A stretch of 64,000 nucleotides of DNA from JAFGNB01 sp050304135 (GTDB lineage: Bacteria; Fibrobacterota; Chitinivibrionia; Chitinivibrionales; Chitinispirillaceae): positions 15,729 through 79,728 of the forward strand of contig JBNLDC010000032.1 of assembly GCA_050304135.1 (NCBI GenBank), in the 5' to 3' direction. This document shows positions 34,714 to 43,690 of the stretch, piece after piece. The translations under genes and the position numbers were made by a program. The notes under the pieces were generated by a model. The model did no database searches and had not been told where the DNA came from. It saw nothing but the letters and a program-made list of their open reading frames with translations. Numbering within the stretch: the stretch's first letter is position 1; every line of letters begins with the position of its first letter.

Positions 34714-37571
34714 GGTGCCTTCTTTCCTGATGCGAACCCCTGCCTGACCATTTTACCCCATCCGCTGGTACCTCTCAGTACACTGATATACCCTGCAATT
34801 CGCCACATACTCATTAATTGCCTGAAACCGAAATTTTCCAGTATCGAAAAGCCGATTAATTTGAGAATTTCTGATATTTTAAAATAGTTCACTTCCTGCT
34901 CTGCAATGATGAGTGACGAGATCGATATCAGGACGCCGAGCATAATAGTCGTGATAAAGAGGAGCAGCGCGATCTGTCCGTTGAGGATGCCAAGCAGTAA
35001 GGCAATAATCACAAACAGGTAGCCCTGTACTTCTATCCAGGGGCCGAGGATCTCAAAAAAGAGAAAGTACGGAAGTGCGATCCATCCGATACGTCCGTAA
35101 GTAGTTCGTGCGATCATTTTGTTATGAAACGAGAAAATTTCGATAAGGCCACGGTGCCAGCGGTCACGTTGGCGAAGCAGACTGCTGAGTTTCTCGGGTA
35201 CTTCAGTCCAGCAGTTCGCATTATAGGAATACCCGACCTTGAACGGGTAGCGATGCTCCTTCATGTATTTGGTAAGGCGCACTACCAGTTCCATATCTTC
35301 ACCTACGGTATCAAGACCGAATTTTCCACTGCTGGTAAGATACCCGCCGCACTCAATCACCCGTTTTCGTTTAAATAATCCGAATGCTCCGGAAATGATA
35401 AGCAAGGCGTCAATGAACGACCAGCCGATTCTTCCGGCCATGAAGGCGCGTATATATTCAATAAACTGGAAATTCGCCAGGGCCTTCTTCGGAATGCCGA
35501 TCGATTCGAGTACGCCGTGGCTTACCCTGCAGCCGTTAACCGGAAATATGTTTCCGCCCACGGCAATGGTCTCGATTTCAATATCAAGCGAGGTACTGAC
35601 GATTTTCAGGAGCGACTCTTCACTCAGAAGAGAATCCGCATCAATACCGCAAATGTACTCTTTGCCGGATATGTTTATTCCAACGTTGAGTGAGTCAGCT
35701 TTACCTCCGTTTACTTTGTCGACCAGTGTGAGTTTCGGATAGGAGCTGTTTCGATAGATGCCCCGAACGGGGCGTGTAATAATATCACTGCGAACGACCA
35801 TATCAACTTTTTCAAGTTTGAAGTAATCAATCAACCGATTGAGGGTATGGTCAGATGATCCGTCGTTTACCACGATCACTTCGTGATCGGGATATCTCAG
35901 ATTAAGCAGTGAGTTTACACTCTCAATAATGCCTGTTTCTTCATTGTAAGCGGGAGCGATAACGGAAATGCCGGGAAGAATATTTTTTTTGAAGAGAAAG
36001 GTGCGTTTTTTCACTTTCGAGTAATTGTATTGACGGATCGCTCCCAATGCCGAAAAAAGCAGAATGGTCAGATAAATACCACTAATGGTGGCTGAGTAAA
36101 AAATCAGGTAATAATTCGCGTCGATAACGTACCGGGTGAGTGCCTGTACCATGCTCCAGTGCACGATGTCCGACCGGTACCGCAGCACAAAGATAAGAGG
36201 AAACAGCATCAGGAGCACTCCCAGTTGCACGGTAAGCTTGCGTCTCCGCACGGCTGTCGTCCGGTGTTTTGCCACAGTCTCTTCGGGGACAAGCGGTTTC
36301 ATCCCGATTTTTTTCAACATCCGGTGATCAAGAAACTGACGTGCAAGCTTCATCACCCTGGTAGTGGCTGCCGCCTGTTCCTGTATAACAGCAAGCAGGT
36401 CGTTCTCAATTTCCCGATTTTTATTTCGTGCGAGAAAACCGAATACGGTATTGACAAAACCATTGTCGATCATGGCTGCAATAATCCGGCGGGCTTCAAT
36501 CCGCTCACTCGTCTGTAATTTGACAATAAAATATTCAACACGGTTGGAAAGTATCTCGACAATAGCCGGTTGTACCGGAAGGTATTCAGGGTCCGCATAA
36601 CGATTCATCAGATACTCGAGTATATCGTGAGACCGTTCGCACATGGATACCAGGGTTATTACCACTGCTGGTAACACTTTTATTTCAAAAAGCATTTGCA
36701 GGAGCAGTCGCGCATTTTCCCGCGTACATACCTTCCCGAGCGCTTCAACTGCATAGCTCTTCATCTCGCTGTCGCCGGAGGCCAGCAGTGCACGGCACTC
36801 AGGGGATTCCGGATAGTGGCGGCTGAGAGCACGGGCGGCAGCACGGCGGACGGACAGATCACTATCGTTGAGTGATTTTTTGGAAAATTTAAATAATTCG
36901 CTGGTTGCATCGGTAGATGCCAGATGCGCACAAAGCAGTCGCAGTTCGGATTCGTTGCGTTTAACCAGCTCCGGAATCACACGGTGCAGATGTACACTGA
37001 ACGCTTCGATAAACAGATGTACTTTTTCCCGGTACCACAACGGGGCATCAATCAGCGATTCCACCATCGGGAGTATTGACTGTTCGGCTCCTGTTTCGCA
37101 TAACGCATATGCGATGTACAATTTAACCAGATAATTTTTTTCGCTCTTGAGTTGCCGTTCAAGACATGTGCAGACATTTTCCCCGCCTAAATTTCCCAGG
37201 TACACGGCAGCTTCAATCCGTCGAAACTGAAACCGTGACCGCAGCCGCCGGGTGTAGAATCGTTCTACCCCAAGCCCGGCAAGCAGCCGGCGTATCTGTG
37301 CATCGAGTTCATGCTGGACCTTAAGTGACTGCCTCATTTCCACATACTGATCAAGCAGCATAAATCGGCTTTTCCGAGAACGGTTGCGATGGAGGTTACT
37401 CACTTCACTCGAGTGGGAAAACTCTTCCACCAGCTCCCGTGCAATCCCGGCGGAACGTCTGGCTGCATGGGCGACGAAGAGTTTTCTCAAGAGAATGTAT
37501 GCGATGGCTATGGCATCGAGTACCAGCAGCAGAGCGATCATAATGATAGCGATAAAGTGAACGCGATCCAT
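34710..37571 (-). CDS. HEAT-repeat GT2 processive polysaccharide synthase
   Basis: A large inner-membrane glycosyltransferase (953 residues from ATG 37571; a TTG at 37577 is less likely). An N-terminal helix is followed by roughly 380 residues of alpha-helical HEAT-like repeats (FRRIEAAVYLGNLG, SVRRAAARALSRHY, AVEALGKVCTRENA). Two membrane helices precede the GT2 core: VVNDGSSD (about 568), the DxD motif IDADS (about 643), GEDME (about 758) and the product-channel motif RQRDRW (about 800). C-terminal membrane helices complete a PgaC/BcsA-like layout. It is likely to make a beta-linked exopolysaccharide; no PilZ domain is present. It starts two bases after the sensor gene and overlaps the YaiO-type gene. 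Confidence 0.82.
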   Translation of the reverse strand: MDRVHFIAIIMIALLLVLDAIAIAYILLRKLFVAHAARRSAGIARELVEEFSHSSEVSNLHRNRSRKSRFMLLDQYVEMRQSLKVQHELDAQIRRLLAGLGVERFYTRRLRSRFQFRRIEAAVYLGNLGGENVCTCLERQLKSEKNYLVKLYIAYALCETGAEQSILPMVESLIDAPLWYREKVHLFIEAFSVHLHRVIPELVKRNESELRLLCAHLASTDATSELFKFSKKSLNDSDLSVRRAAARALSRHYPESPECRALLASGDSEMKSYAVEALGKVCTRENARLLLQMLFEIKVLPAVVITLVSMCERSHDILEYLMNRYADPEYLPVQPAIVEILSNRVEYFIVKLQTSERIEARRIIAAMIDNGFVNTVFGFLARNKNREIENDLLAVIQEQAAATTRVMKLARQFLDHRMLKKIGMKPLVPEETVAKHRTTAVRRRKLTVQLGVLLMLFPLIFVLRYRSDIVHWSMVQALTRYVIDANYYLIFYSATISGIYLTILLFSALGAIRQYNYSKVKKRTFLFKKNILPGISVIAPAYNEETGIIESVNSLLNLRYPDHEVIVVNDGSSDHTLNRLIDYFKLEKVDMVVRSDIITRPVRGIYRNSSYPKLTLVDKVNGGKADSLNVGINISGKEYICGIDADSLLSEESLLKIVSTSLDIEIETIAVGGNIFPVNGCRVSHGVLESIGIPKKALANFQFIEYIRAFMAGRIGWSFIDALLIISGAFGLFKRKRVIECGGYLTSSGKFGLDTVGEDMELVVRLTKYMKEHRYPFKVGYSYNANCWTEVPEKLSSLLRQRDRWHRGLIEIFSFHNKMIARTTYGRIGWIALPYFLFFEILGPWIEVQGYLFVIIALLLGILNGQIALLLFITTIMLGVLISISSLIIAEQEVNYFKISEILKLIGFSILENFGFRQLMSMWRIAGYISVLRGTSGWGKMVRQGFASGKKAP

Positions 37572-37573
37572 AA

Positions 37574-39595
37574 TCAACCAGAAGTCCGGATGAGTGCCTT
37601 GACCAGTCCGACCAGTTCAGACAGAAGGTAGGGCTTTTTGAAATAGTGGATAATGTCAAGCTGTTGCGCACGCCGAACGGTATCCTCGTCCTTGAGGTGG
37701 GAAACAAGAATAAATGGTTTAGATTTAAGACGTGAGGAGACCAGCATCCGTTCCCGGATGCCGAATCCGTCGATTTTCGGTACCATCAATTCGGAAATAA
37801 TAATGTCAGGAGTAAAGGCGTCAATTTTACTGAGTGCTTCATCACCATCGGTGGCACTTTCCACAGCGAGATCCATCTGCCGGAGCATAGTCGTCAGTAT
37901 GTCAATATTCACCTTTTCGGTATCGATCAGCAGGGCTTTTCCCGAGGTTTCGTCCCATTCGTTTCCCGACGATTCCGCGCAAACGTAATTGGCTCCTCTT
38001 TTTTTCGCTATACGAAGCCGCCTCCCTGCGGTGGCATGAAAAAAATGGATCATTTCCGGTGGCGAAGTACTGGTTGCCGGCGCCTGCGATGCATGCACAA
38101 TACCTGCCGATACCGTAATCGGCTCAATAAACATTGTACTTTTCGCCACAGCACTGCGGAGTTCTTCGGCCCATTGTACGGCATCGGCTATCGGCGTGTC
38201 CGGCATATACAAACCGAAACCCGCCCCTTCCAGTCGTGCAAGCATCATTGACTGACTTATTCTTTCACTGATCAACATGCCGCAACCGCGGACGGCATCG
38301 TCGCCCTGCACTGATCCATACTTGAAATTGATACGCTGAAGATTGTCGATATTCACCATAAGGAAGGCTCCGGTTCGGGCACGATTCCGGTAGAGTTCGT
38401 TCTGGAGGTACTGCAGGAAGAATTGCGCATTGTAGAGACCACTCATCGTATCCCGTATCAACTGATCACGGGTCTCTTCAATATTTTGTGATAACCGTTC
38501 ACTGAGTGCTTTGGCCTCCTGGTACCGTTTGTCGAGATTCTCCGCCTGCCGTGTAATCGTCACTAAGGACGATTCATATACATCGGGCATCGGAATTTCG
38601 TACTCTGCAGAAAGTTTACGGGCAAGCACCTCCAGGGCACTGAGCCACCCGATACCCTTTTTCTGTTCAATAATTCTGAACATGTTGTGCCACAACTGCT
38701 CGCCGGAAGTTGAAAAATCATTGATATAGCCGGATTGCCGATCAATCACGATATCGGTATCATCAAAAACCGCAGTGGTGATATCCAATCCCGCAATACC
38801 GTGACAGCGTCTGAGAACGTCATTGCAAATAGCCTCATACCCCTGCTCTTTTGCCCGTTTCTTCCGGATCGGCCGTATGAACGAACCACATTCAAGGTCG
38901 CGAAGTGTTCTGATATACAGTGGAATGCTGTCTTTAATGATTGATCCGTGTTGTGAAGCAATCATCGATATCTGGAGATTCAGAAGTGATTCCATTACCG
39001 GGCGGAGCAGTTCATTACCCGGCATGTAATGTTCATGAAATGACTTCATCGCCTCTATGTACAGAGGACCGGCAAAAAGTTCCTGGAGACTCTCGTTGAT
39101 ATAAAATGCACCGAAAAGATCACTCGAGAAGAGAATCCCGGAAGGAGTGTCGAAGGTAATAATCGCTCCCGGAAAATGGAGATAGGGGGTATGCATAAAA
39201 TGGAGTACCCGCCCCGACGAAAGCTGCAGTTCATAGTTGTTCCGGTCGACCAGGTAAAAAGGACCCTTGACACCGTAATAATGAATAATGACACTCGACC
39301 GCCAGTGGGTAACAATGGGACGGACGATGTTTTTCGCTTCAAAAAGCGGAAGTGCCGAACAGAGGTCGGGATCCTGGTGGTGCACTATGAAATGAGATAT
39401 CAGTTCAGGGTCAATTATTGACGAGATATTCCGGTACACTATTTCGAAATCAAGTACCGATCCCGGGTCGATGATTACGGCTTTGCCGTTGTCGACAATA
39501 AGATATGCATTACAGTGCAGCTGATTGTGAATTTCATGTGCCCCGATCCACCAGATTGAATCGGCAAGTTGTACCGGTTTGGACCGCTCTGGCAT
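37574..39595 (-). CDS. MBL-fold diiron sensor fused to degenerate GGDEF and phosphomimic-like receiver
   Basis: A multi-domain cytoplasmic protein of 673 residues (ATG 39595; 39604 and longer starts are possible). The first 240 residues are a metallo-beta-lactamase fold of the flavodiiron/ODP type: VHHQDPD, HTPYLH, LFSSDLFG and ASQHG supply the His/Asp ligands, with Asp for the usual Glu. A coiled coil leads to a GGDEF-like domain (MVNIDNLQRINFKYG) in which the GG(D/E)EF signature reads EGAGF, so it should not make c-di-GMP. The C-terminal receiver (LLIDTEK, FKKP) has Glu instead of the phosphoacceptor Asp (ISELMVP). It leads the synthase operon and probably senses O2 or NO to control it. Confidence 0.8.
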   Translation of the reverse strand: MPERSKPVQLADSIWWIGAHEIHNQLHCNAYLIVDNGKAVIIDPGSVLDFEIVYRNISSIIDPELISHFIVHHQDPDLCSALPLFEAKNIVRPIVTHWRSSVIIHYYGVKGPFYLVDRNNYELQLSSGRVLHFMHTPYLHFPGAIITFDTPSGILFSSDLFGAFYINESLQELFAGPLYIEAMKSFHEHYMPGNELLRPVMESLLNLQISMIASQHGSIIKDSIPLYIRTLRDLECGSFIRPIRKKRAKEQGYEAICNDVLRRCHGIAGLDITTAVFDDTDIVIDRQSGYINDFSTSGEQLWHNMFRIIEQKKGIGWLSALEVLARKLSAEYEIPMPDVYESSLVTITRQAENLDKRYQEAKALSERLSQNIEETRDQLIRDTMSGLYNAQFFLQYLQNELYRNRARTGAFLMVNIDNLQRINFKYGSVQGDDAVRGCGMLISERISQSMMLARLEGAGFGLYMPDTPIADAVQWAEELRSAVAKSTMFIEPITVSAGIVHASQAPATSTSPPEMIHFFHATAGRRLRIAKKRGANYVCAESSGNEWDETSGKALLIDTEKVNIDILTTMLRQMDLAVESATDGDEALSKIDAFTPDIIISELMVPKIDGFGIRERMLVSSRLKSKPFILVSHLKDEDTVRRAQQLDIIHYFKKPYLLSELVGLVKALIRTSG

Positions 39596-39843
39596 GATGA
39601 ACATTCCCCCGGAAGGTGTGATGTGTCTATGTGTCCCCGGGTAGAGGAACAGAGTCATGAGTGTACCATGGTTTACCGGCAGATGCAAAATGTATCAGGT
39701 TGTTGTAGAATCCTGTATTCTGCCGGAAAACACTTTTTCTACCCTCCTGTAATTACCCTGTTGTTGAAACGATATATTTACCATGAAGCCGCACTGCCGG
39801 AGTTGTCGGCACACAAAACCGCTTTACACTACAGTAAAGGAGC

Positions 39844-40410
39844 GTGTATGAAAAAAACGCCGGATTGCTTTCTGCCGGGTTGCCGCTGGCCTTACTTTCG
39901 TGTGACGGAACCAACCCGGTGGCCGCAACCGATGATCCGTTCCCGCTTGAGGTGGGAAATCGCTGGGATCTGGTTGCGGTGCGGGATGATGCGTTCATGA
40001 ACGAGGTGCATTACGAGGTAATCGGAAATCGTATCGAGGAGGGCAGACATCTGGTCATCCTCAGTATTCGGTATAGTCCTGATGATGAGCCGTTTAACGA
40101 CACCCTGGAACTGGAAGAAAACGGGAATGTACGTTTTTTTCCTGATGATTCGTTCGGGAGATGCTATTTGGATTTTTCACGTTCCGGTGGTGCTACGTAT
40201 CAGTCAGGTGAATATACGGCAACAGTAAAAAGAAACTTTACTGTTGATATACTATGGGGAACTATTGAAAACTGTAGTGATTTTTATTTCGATGTCATCG
40301 ACTGTGCCGATGAGGAAACCGGTTTCACCTTTGCACCCGGCATCGGTCTGGTGCGGGTATATGGAGCCTGGGGAATGGATTGCCGGTTGAAGTTTTACGT
40401 GCTGAAATAG
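39844..40410 (+). CDS. Lipoprotein with a poly-A frame ambiguity at its start
   Basis: A 188-residue product read from GTG 39844. It has a good lipobox (ALLS-C, about residue 20) and a mature beta-rich part (FPLEVGNRWDLVAV, GTIENCSDFYFDVIDC, FAPGIGLVRVYG), resembling small lipoproteins of unknown function. The ribosome-binding site AAGGAG (39837-39842) is one base from this GTG but five bases from ATG 39848, which is in another frame and runs through a run of seven A. Adding one A or removing two would join ATG-AAA-AA to the lipoprotein frame. Slippage, phase variation or a sequencing error are possible. Confidence 0.7.
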   Translation: MYEKNAGLLSAGLPLALLSCDGTNPVAATDDPFPLEVGNRWDLVAVRDDAFMNEVHYEVIGNRIEEGRHLVILSIRYSPDDEPFNDTLELEENGNVRFFPDDSFGRCYLDFSRSGGATYQSGEYTATVKRNFTVDILWGTIENCSDFYFDVIDCADEETGFTFAPGIGLVRVYGAWGMDCRLKFYVLK

Positions 40411-40572
40411 CAGTTATTTCTCTGACTTGGAGCACTAATGCACACAGATCACCGTGGTAGTTCATACTCCCCCCTGTCCCATGTAGGCTGCTCGAAGTGG
40501 GATACCAGGGTGGGGGAACAGAAAACCTGAAATAGACCCTTCATATGAGTTGTACCAATGTAGGGACGACGT
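40411..40572. other. Intergenic region with a bulged hairpin
   Basis: Lies between convergent genes. The runs CCCCCCTGTCCCA (about 40470) and TGGGATACCAGGGTGGGGG (about 40498) can pair with bulges and may act as terminator. GTAGGGACG at 40560-40568 is a half-site of the repeat family seen at 11707. Confidence 0.45.
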
Positions 40573-40974
40573 TTACTTCTTCGTTACCGCACCTCCCGCA
40601 CCCTGCCATGACGTAATTCCGCCCTGTAAATTGGAAATGTTCGAGAATCCCGATTTCTTGAGAATACGTGCCGCCATGGAACTCCGGTGTCCCGATTTGC
40701 AGTAGACCAGTACCGGAGAATCTTTGAGAGCTTCAATCTCACCTAACCGGTTTCCGATCTCGGATACCGGGATGAGTTTTGCTTTTTTCAGGTGCCCCTG
40801 TTTGTATTCCTGCGGCATACGGACATCAATGATGGTCAGGTTTGAATCTTTCATCATACTCTGGGCGTCTGACGCGTCAATCATGGCGATTCCCTTGTTG
40901 CCAAAACTGTTTGAAACCGTATTAAATAAAATGAAAACACCGATAATTCCTGCAATAATGAGAAATATGCTCAT
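40573..40974 (-). CDS. Membrane-anchored rhodanese-like sulfurtransferase
   Basis: A 133-residue protein with one N-terminal membrane helix (SIFLIIAGIIGVFILFNTV) and a single rhodanese domain: TIIDVRMPQEYKQGHLKKA, then VYCKSGHRSS with the catalytic Cys, and LQGGITSWQG. It handles sulfane sulfur. The ATG at 40974 was chosen over 41028 because the helix starts there and the gene then follows the DUF2892 gene by 8 bases. DUF2892-rhodanese pairs correspond to the two halves of YgaP. Confidence 0.88.
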   Translation of the reverse strand: MSIFLIIAGIIGVFILFNTVSNSFGNKGIAMIDASDAQSMMKDSNLTIIDVRMPQEYKQGHLKKAKLIPVSEIGNRLGEIEALKDSPVLVYCKSGHRSSMAARILKKSGFSNISNLQGGITSWQGAGGAVTKK

Positions 40975-40982
40975 ACAGCTCT

Positions 40983-41183
40983 CTATTTTCCCCTCGTTGA
41001 AAGTTTGAATGGTGCGTAAAGTGGACAAAAACTTATCATGCTGGTAAGTATAAAAATAACCGCCAATGCACCAAGTACGATTGCCGCGGTACCGGTAATC
41101 TGATGGGTAAGATACAACCCCAGCACGCCGAGTGCCAGTACAACTCTGATTATCCGGTCAATTGTTCCCATGTTCTTCTTCAT
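40983..41183 (-). CDS. DUF2892 (YgaP-type) small membrane protein
   Basis: A 66-residue protein with two membrane helices (IIRVVLALGVLGLYLTH and AAIVLGALAVIFILTSM) and the family end FCPLYAPFKLST. The N-terminus KKNMGTIDRIIRV is typical of DUF2892. AAAGGAG precedes the ATG. It forms an operon with the rhodanese gene 8 bases downstream, and an 18-base palindrome lies in its promoter region. Role: probable partner in sulfur transfer at the membrane. Confidence 0.9.
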   Translation of the reverse strand: MKKNMGTIDRIIRVVLALGVLGLYLTHQITGTAAIVLGALAVIFILTSMISFCPLYAPFKLSTRGK

Positions 41184-41254
41184 AGGCCACTCCTTTGATT
41201 GAGGTGGATAAAGAGTACGGTTGAAATGTGCAGTATGTTTATAGAAATATAAAA

Positions 41255-41272
41255 ATATTCTAATTAGAATAT
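41255..41272. promoter_or_regulatory. 18-base perfect palindrome, candidate operator of the rhodanese operon
   Basis: ATATTCTAATTAGAATAT lies 72-89 bases upstream of the DUF2892 start. On the minus strand TTGAAA (41279-41284) sits about 17 bases before the likely -10 region, which the palindrome overlaps. AT-rich palindromes of this type are bound by sulfide-responsive ArsR proteins (BigR/YgaV group) in other bacteria; no such regulator gene is visible here. Confidence 0.55.
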
Positions 41273-41317
41273 ATATAATTTCAAAAAAAGACGCCAGATA
41301 TTTTGAAGGGAATCTGC

Positions 41318-41395
41318 CTACAGCTGTTCCAGAGCTGCTGTCAGCCAGTTCCAGAACCGCTGCACAGAGGCAATGCGCATACCGTCATCGGGACT
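41318..41395 (-). pseudogene. Duplicated 3' end of a pepD-like gene
   Basis: These 78 bases align without gaps to the last 78 bases of pepD (43691-43768): 64 of 78 identical by my count, including a shared run of 22. They still encode the C-terminus SPDDGMRIASVQRFWNWL...ALEQL and the stop. The fragment abuts the end of zwf, whose stop codon is formed at the junction. It is either a remnant of a second pepD or a displaced gene end left by an integration event. Confidence 0.85.
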
Positions 41396-42923
41396 AAAGT
41401 GCAGAATGCCACTTTTTGCCATCTTTTGCAAGCAGCTCATCTGCTGCTTTGGGGCCCCGGCTACCTGCTGCGTAATTTGGAAAATCACGAGGAGGCAGAC
41501 TTTCCCAAACATCCAGGATAGGTGTCATTGTTTTCCAGCACGCTTCCACTGAATCAGCTCTGAGAAACTGGGTGGCATCACCTATCATACAGTCATAAAG
41601 CAGGGTTTCGTAACCGGTGTTGGGTTCATAATTGAAGTGGTCAGTATAATTAAAGTTCATATGTACATCTCCAAGACGAAGACCCGGGCCGGGGCCTTTC
41701 GCACTGAAGTATAAATCAATACCTTCTTCGGGATAAATATTGATGAACAGATAATTGGGGTCAAGGTGACTGACGCCGGTCTGGCTAAAAAGTGTAAATG
41801 GCGGTTTTTTGAATTGGATGGCGATTTGGGTAATACGCCGTTTCAGACGTTTACCGGTTCGTACATAAAACGGAACACCTGCGAACCGCCAATTGTCAAT
41901 ATGTAGTTTGAGTGCCACATAAGTTTCTCTGTCGGAGTCGGGCTCGACTCTGTGCTCTTGCCGGTATCCTGCCACTTTTTGATTATCCACAATACCCGGT
42001 CCATATTGCCCGCGGACCGTATTCTGCAATACTTCTTCATGAGTCATTACATGCAGGGCTTTTAATACTTTAACTTTTTCATCACGTACAGCATCGGGAT
42101 CAAACGAGATCGGAGGCTCCATTGCAATCAATGCCAGGAGTTGTAAAATATGATTGCCGACCATGTCCCTTAGTGCACCTGTTCTTTCATAAAATTGCCC
42201 GCGCTGTTCTATACCGAGATCTTCACTTACAGTAATTGCGACATGATCGACGTACCTTTGATTCCAGATTGGTTCAAAAATCGCATTTGAAAAACGAAAA
42301 GCGAGCAGGTTTTGTACGGTCTCTTTCCCTAAATAGTGGTCAATGCGATAGATTTGTCGCTCTTGCATATATTTTGCAAGACTTTCATTTAAAGCTACGG
42401 CAGAAGTATAGTCACGACCAAAGGGCTTTTCTACAATTACACGTCGCCAGTTGCTCGACACTTCTTCTAGAAGGCCTGCTTCTGCCAGCTTCTGCGTCAG
42501 CAGTTCAAAATAGGTAGGTAGTGTAGCATAGTAGAAAAGAACATTGTTGTTGGTATGATGTAATGTATTGATTTCGGTTATTTTTTTGGACAGATCCTTA
42601 AATATTTGCTCCGATTCAAATTCCCCTTCAACGAAATACAGCCTTTCACGCATCCACTGCCATGCAGAAGTGTTGTTTTTTCCGTGAGCGGTAAGCTGAC
42701 GGGCGTCACTGATTAGATTTTCCCGGAAGACTTCTTCAGTCCACGCCCTTCTGGCCACACCTATCATTGCAAAGTTATCCGGTAAAAAACCTGATAAATG
42801 CAAATGAAATAGCGCCGGTATCAGTTTTCTTTTTGCTAAATCACCGGCAGCTCCCAGAATTACCATGATACATGGGTCGGACACCTGATTTCCCAAGGTA
42901 ACTTTCATGTCATCGTTATTCAT
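41394..42923 (-). CDS. zwf: Glucose-6-phosphate 1-dehydrogenase
   Basis: Oxidises glucose 6-phosphate to 6-phosphogluconolactone, producing NADPH. The 509-residue product has the nucleotide-binding GAAGDLAKRKLIP, VIVEKPFGRD and the active-site motif YRIDHYLGKE with the catalytic His, plus VRTGKRL. It is full length. No other pentose-phosphate gene is adjacent. Codon use and base composition look more AT-rich than the neighbours, and the gene is flanked by copies of the pepD 3' end, suggesting acquisition by transfer. The ribosome-binding site is weak. Confidence 0.96.
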   Translation of the reverse strand: MNNDDMKVTLGNQVSDPCIMVILGAAGDLAKRKLIPALFHLHLSGFLPDNFAMIGVARRAWTEEVFRENLISDARQLTAHGKNNTSAWQWMRERLYFVEGEFESEQIFKDLSKKITEINTLHHTNNNVLFYYATLPTYFELLTQKLAEAGLLEEVSSNWRRVIVEKPFGRDYTSAVALNESLAKYMQERQIYRIDHYLGKETVQNLLAFRFSNAIFEPIWNQRYVDHVAITVSEDLGIEQRGQFYERTGALRDMVGNHILQLLALIAMEPPISFDPDAVRDEKVKVLKALHVMTHEEVLQNTVRGQYGPGIVDNQKVAGYRQEHRVEPDSDRETYVALKLHIDNWRFAGVPFYVRTGKRLKRRITQIAIQFKKPPFTLFSQTGVSHLDPNYLFINIYPEEGIDLYFSAKGPGPGLRLGDVHMNFNYTDHFNYEPNTGYETLLYDCMIGDATQFLRADSVEACWKTMTPILDVWESLPPRDFPNYAAGSRGPKAADELLAKDGKKWHSAL

Positions 42924-43690
42924 ATAGTCTCACTTAAATGGAGGTTGTCCAAAAATTCTGTTGGCACGAAACAATACCATATCCTCGTTGTCATAAATCG
43001 TCAAGTTGTAAATCATCTTTATTTCATTTTCGGTCGCCGGGTTCTCCACAATACAAGCTTCCGGTAGAGGTCGTGCACCTCTCATTGATCAACATTGCTC
43101 CGTGAATAGTCAATGAATTGGTGTTTCCTGGAAAATGTCTGTCAACAAGTGTGTTGCCGCATGATTATTGATTTCTTTCACACCTGTGGTCTTGTACTTA
43201 CCTTATCTGCCGTGTTAATTAATATACTACAAAAAAATGAGAAGATGGCAATTTGTATAAATTAGAAAAAATCAATGGTATTAAATAGAATACAAAAAAA
43301 TGTATAACAAATTGATATACAATATAATAATATGTTTAATATTAATAATAATAATAATAAAGAATACAAACTCCCAGTCAGGAAATTGTTGTCGATACTT
43401 TCCAACTTTCCTGTTTGAGTTGCTTCGAGCCCTCTTTTTCAGAATAAAAATATCGTCAAATGCATACCCTTCCGGTTGCATTAGGGAACAACTCGATGTT
43501 CGTGACGTGTATTGTGCGGATATGTGCGGGAGTGTGAAGACGCGACTCATTCAAATGTCAGGAAAAAATTGCCAACTGTTACAATCCGGCAGATACGTTT
43601 GCATAGTGCCAACAAGAAACACCGTGTTCTCAAAGGAATAATCGCCCGATGTCATCGGCGGATGGCTGTCACGCTTATGAAGAAAATCGC
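42924..43690. other. AT-rich intergenic region upstream of zwf
   Basis: About 770 bases between zwf and the pepD 3' end, clearly richer in A and T than the rest of the window, especially 43200-43370. It includes a (TAA)6 run. The only sizeable frame (43300-43641) has low-complexity Ile-rich sequence and no recognisable product. It presumably holds the zwf promoter and the boundary of the zwf islet. Confidence 0.55.
43343..43360 (+). repeat. (TAA)6 trinucleotide run
   Basis: Six perfect TAA units in the AT-rich zone between zwf and pepD. Such runs can vary in length by slippage. Confidence 0.85.

Noticed and set aside
43300..43641. Plus-strand frame of 113 codons in the AT-rich region upstream of zwf
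   Set aside because: It starts with low-complexity Ile/Asn sequence made by the TAA run, lacks a ribosome-binding site and matches no family I know.
41318..43690. Treating the zwf islet as a proven integrative element
   Set aside because: No integrase or transfer gene is present, and the two pepD ends differ at 14 of 78 positions, so an old paralogue remnant is equally possible.
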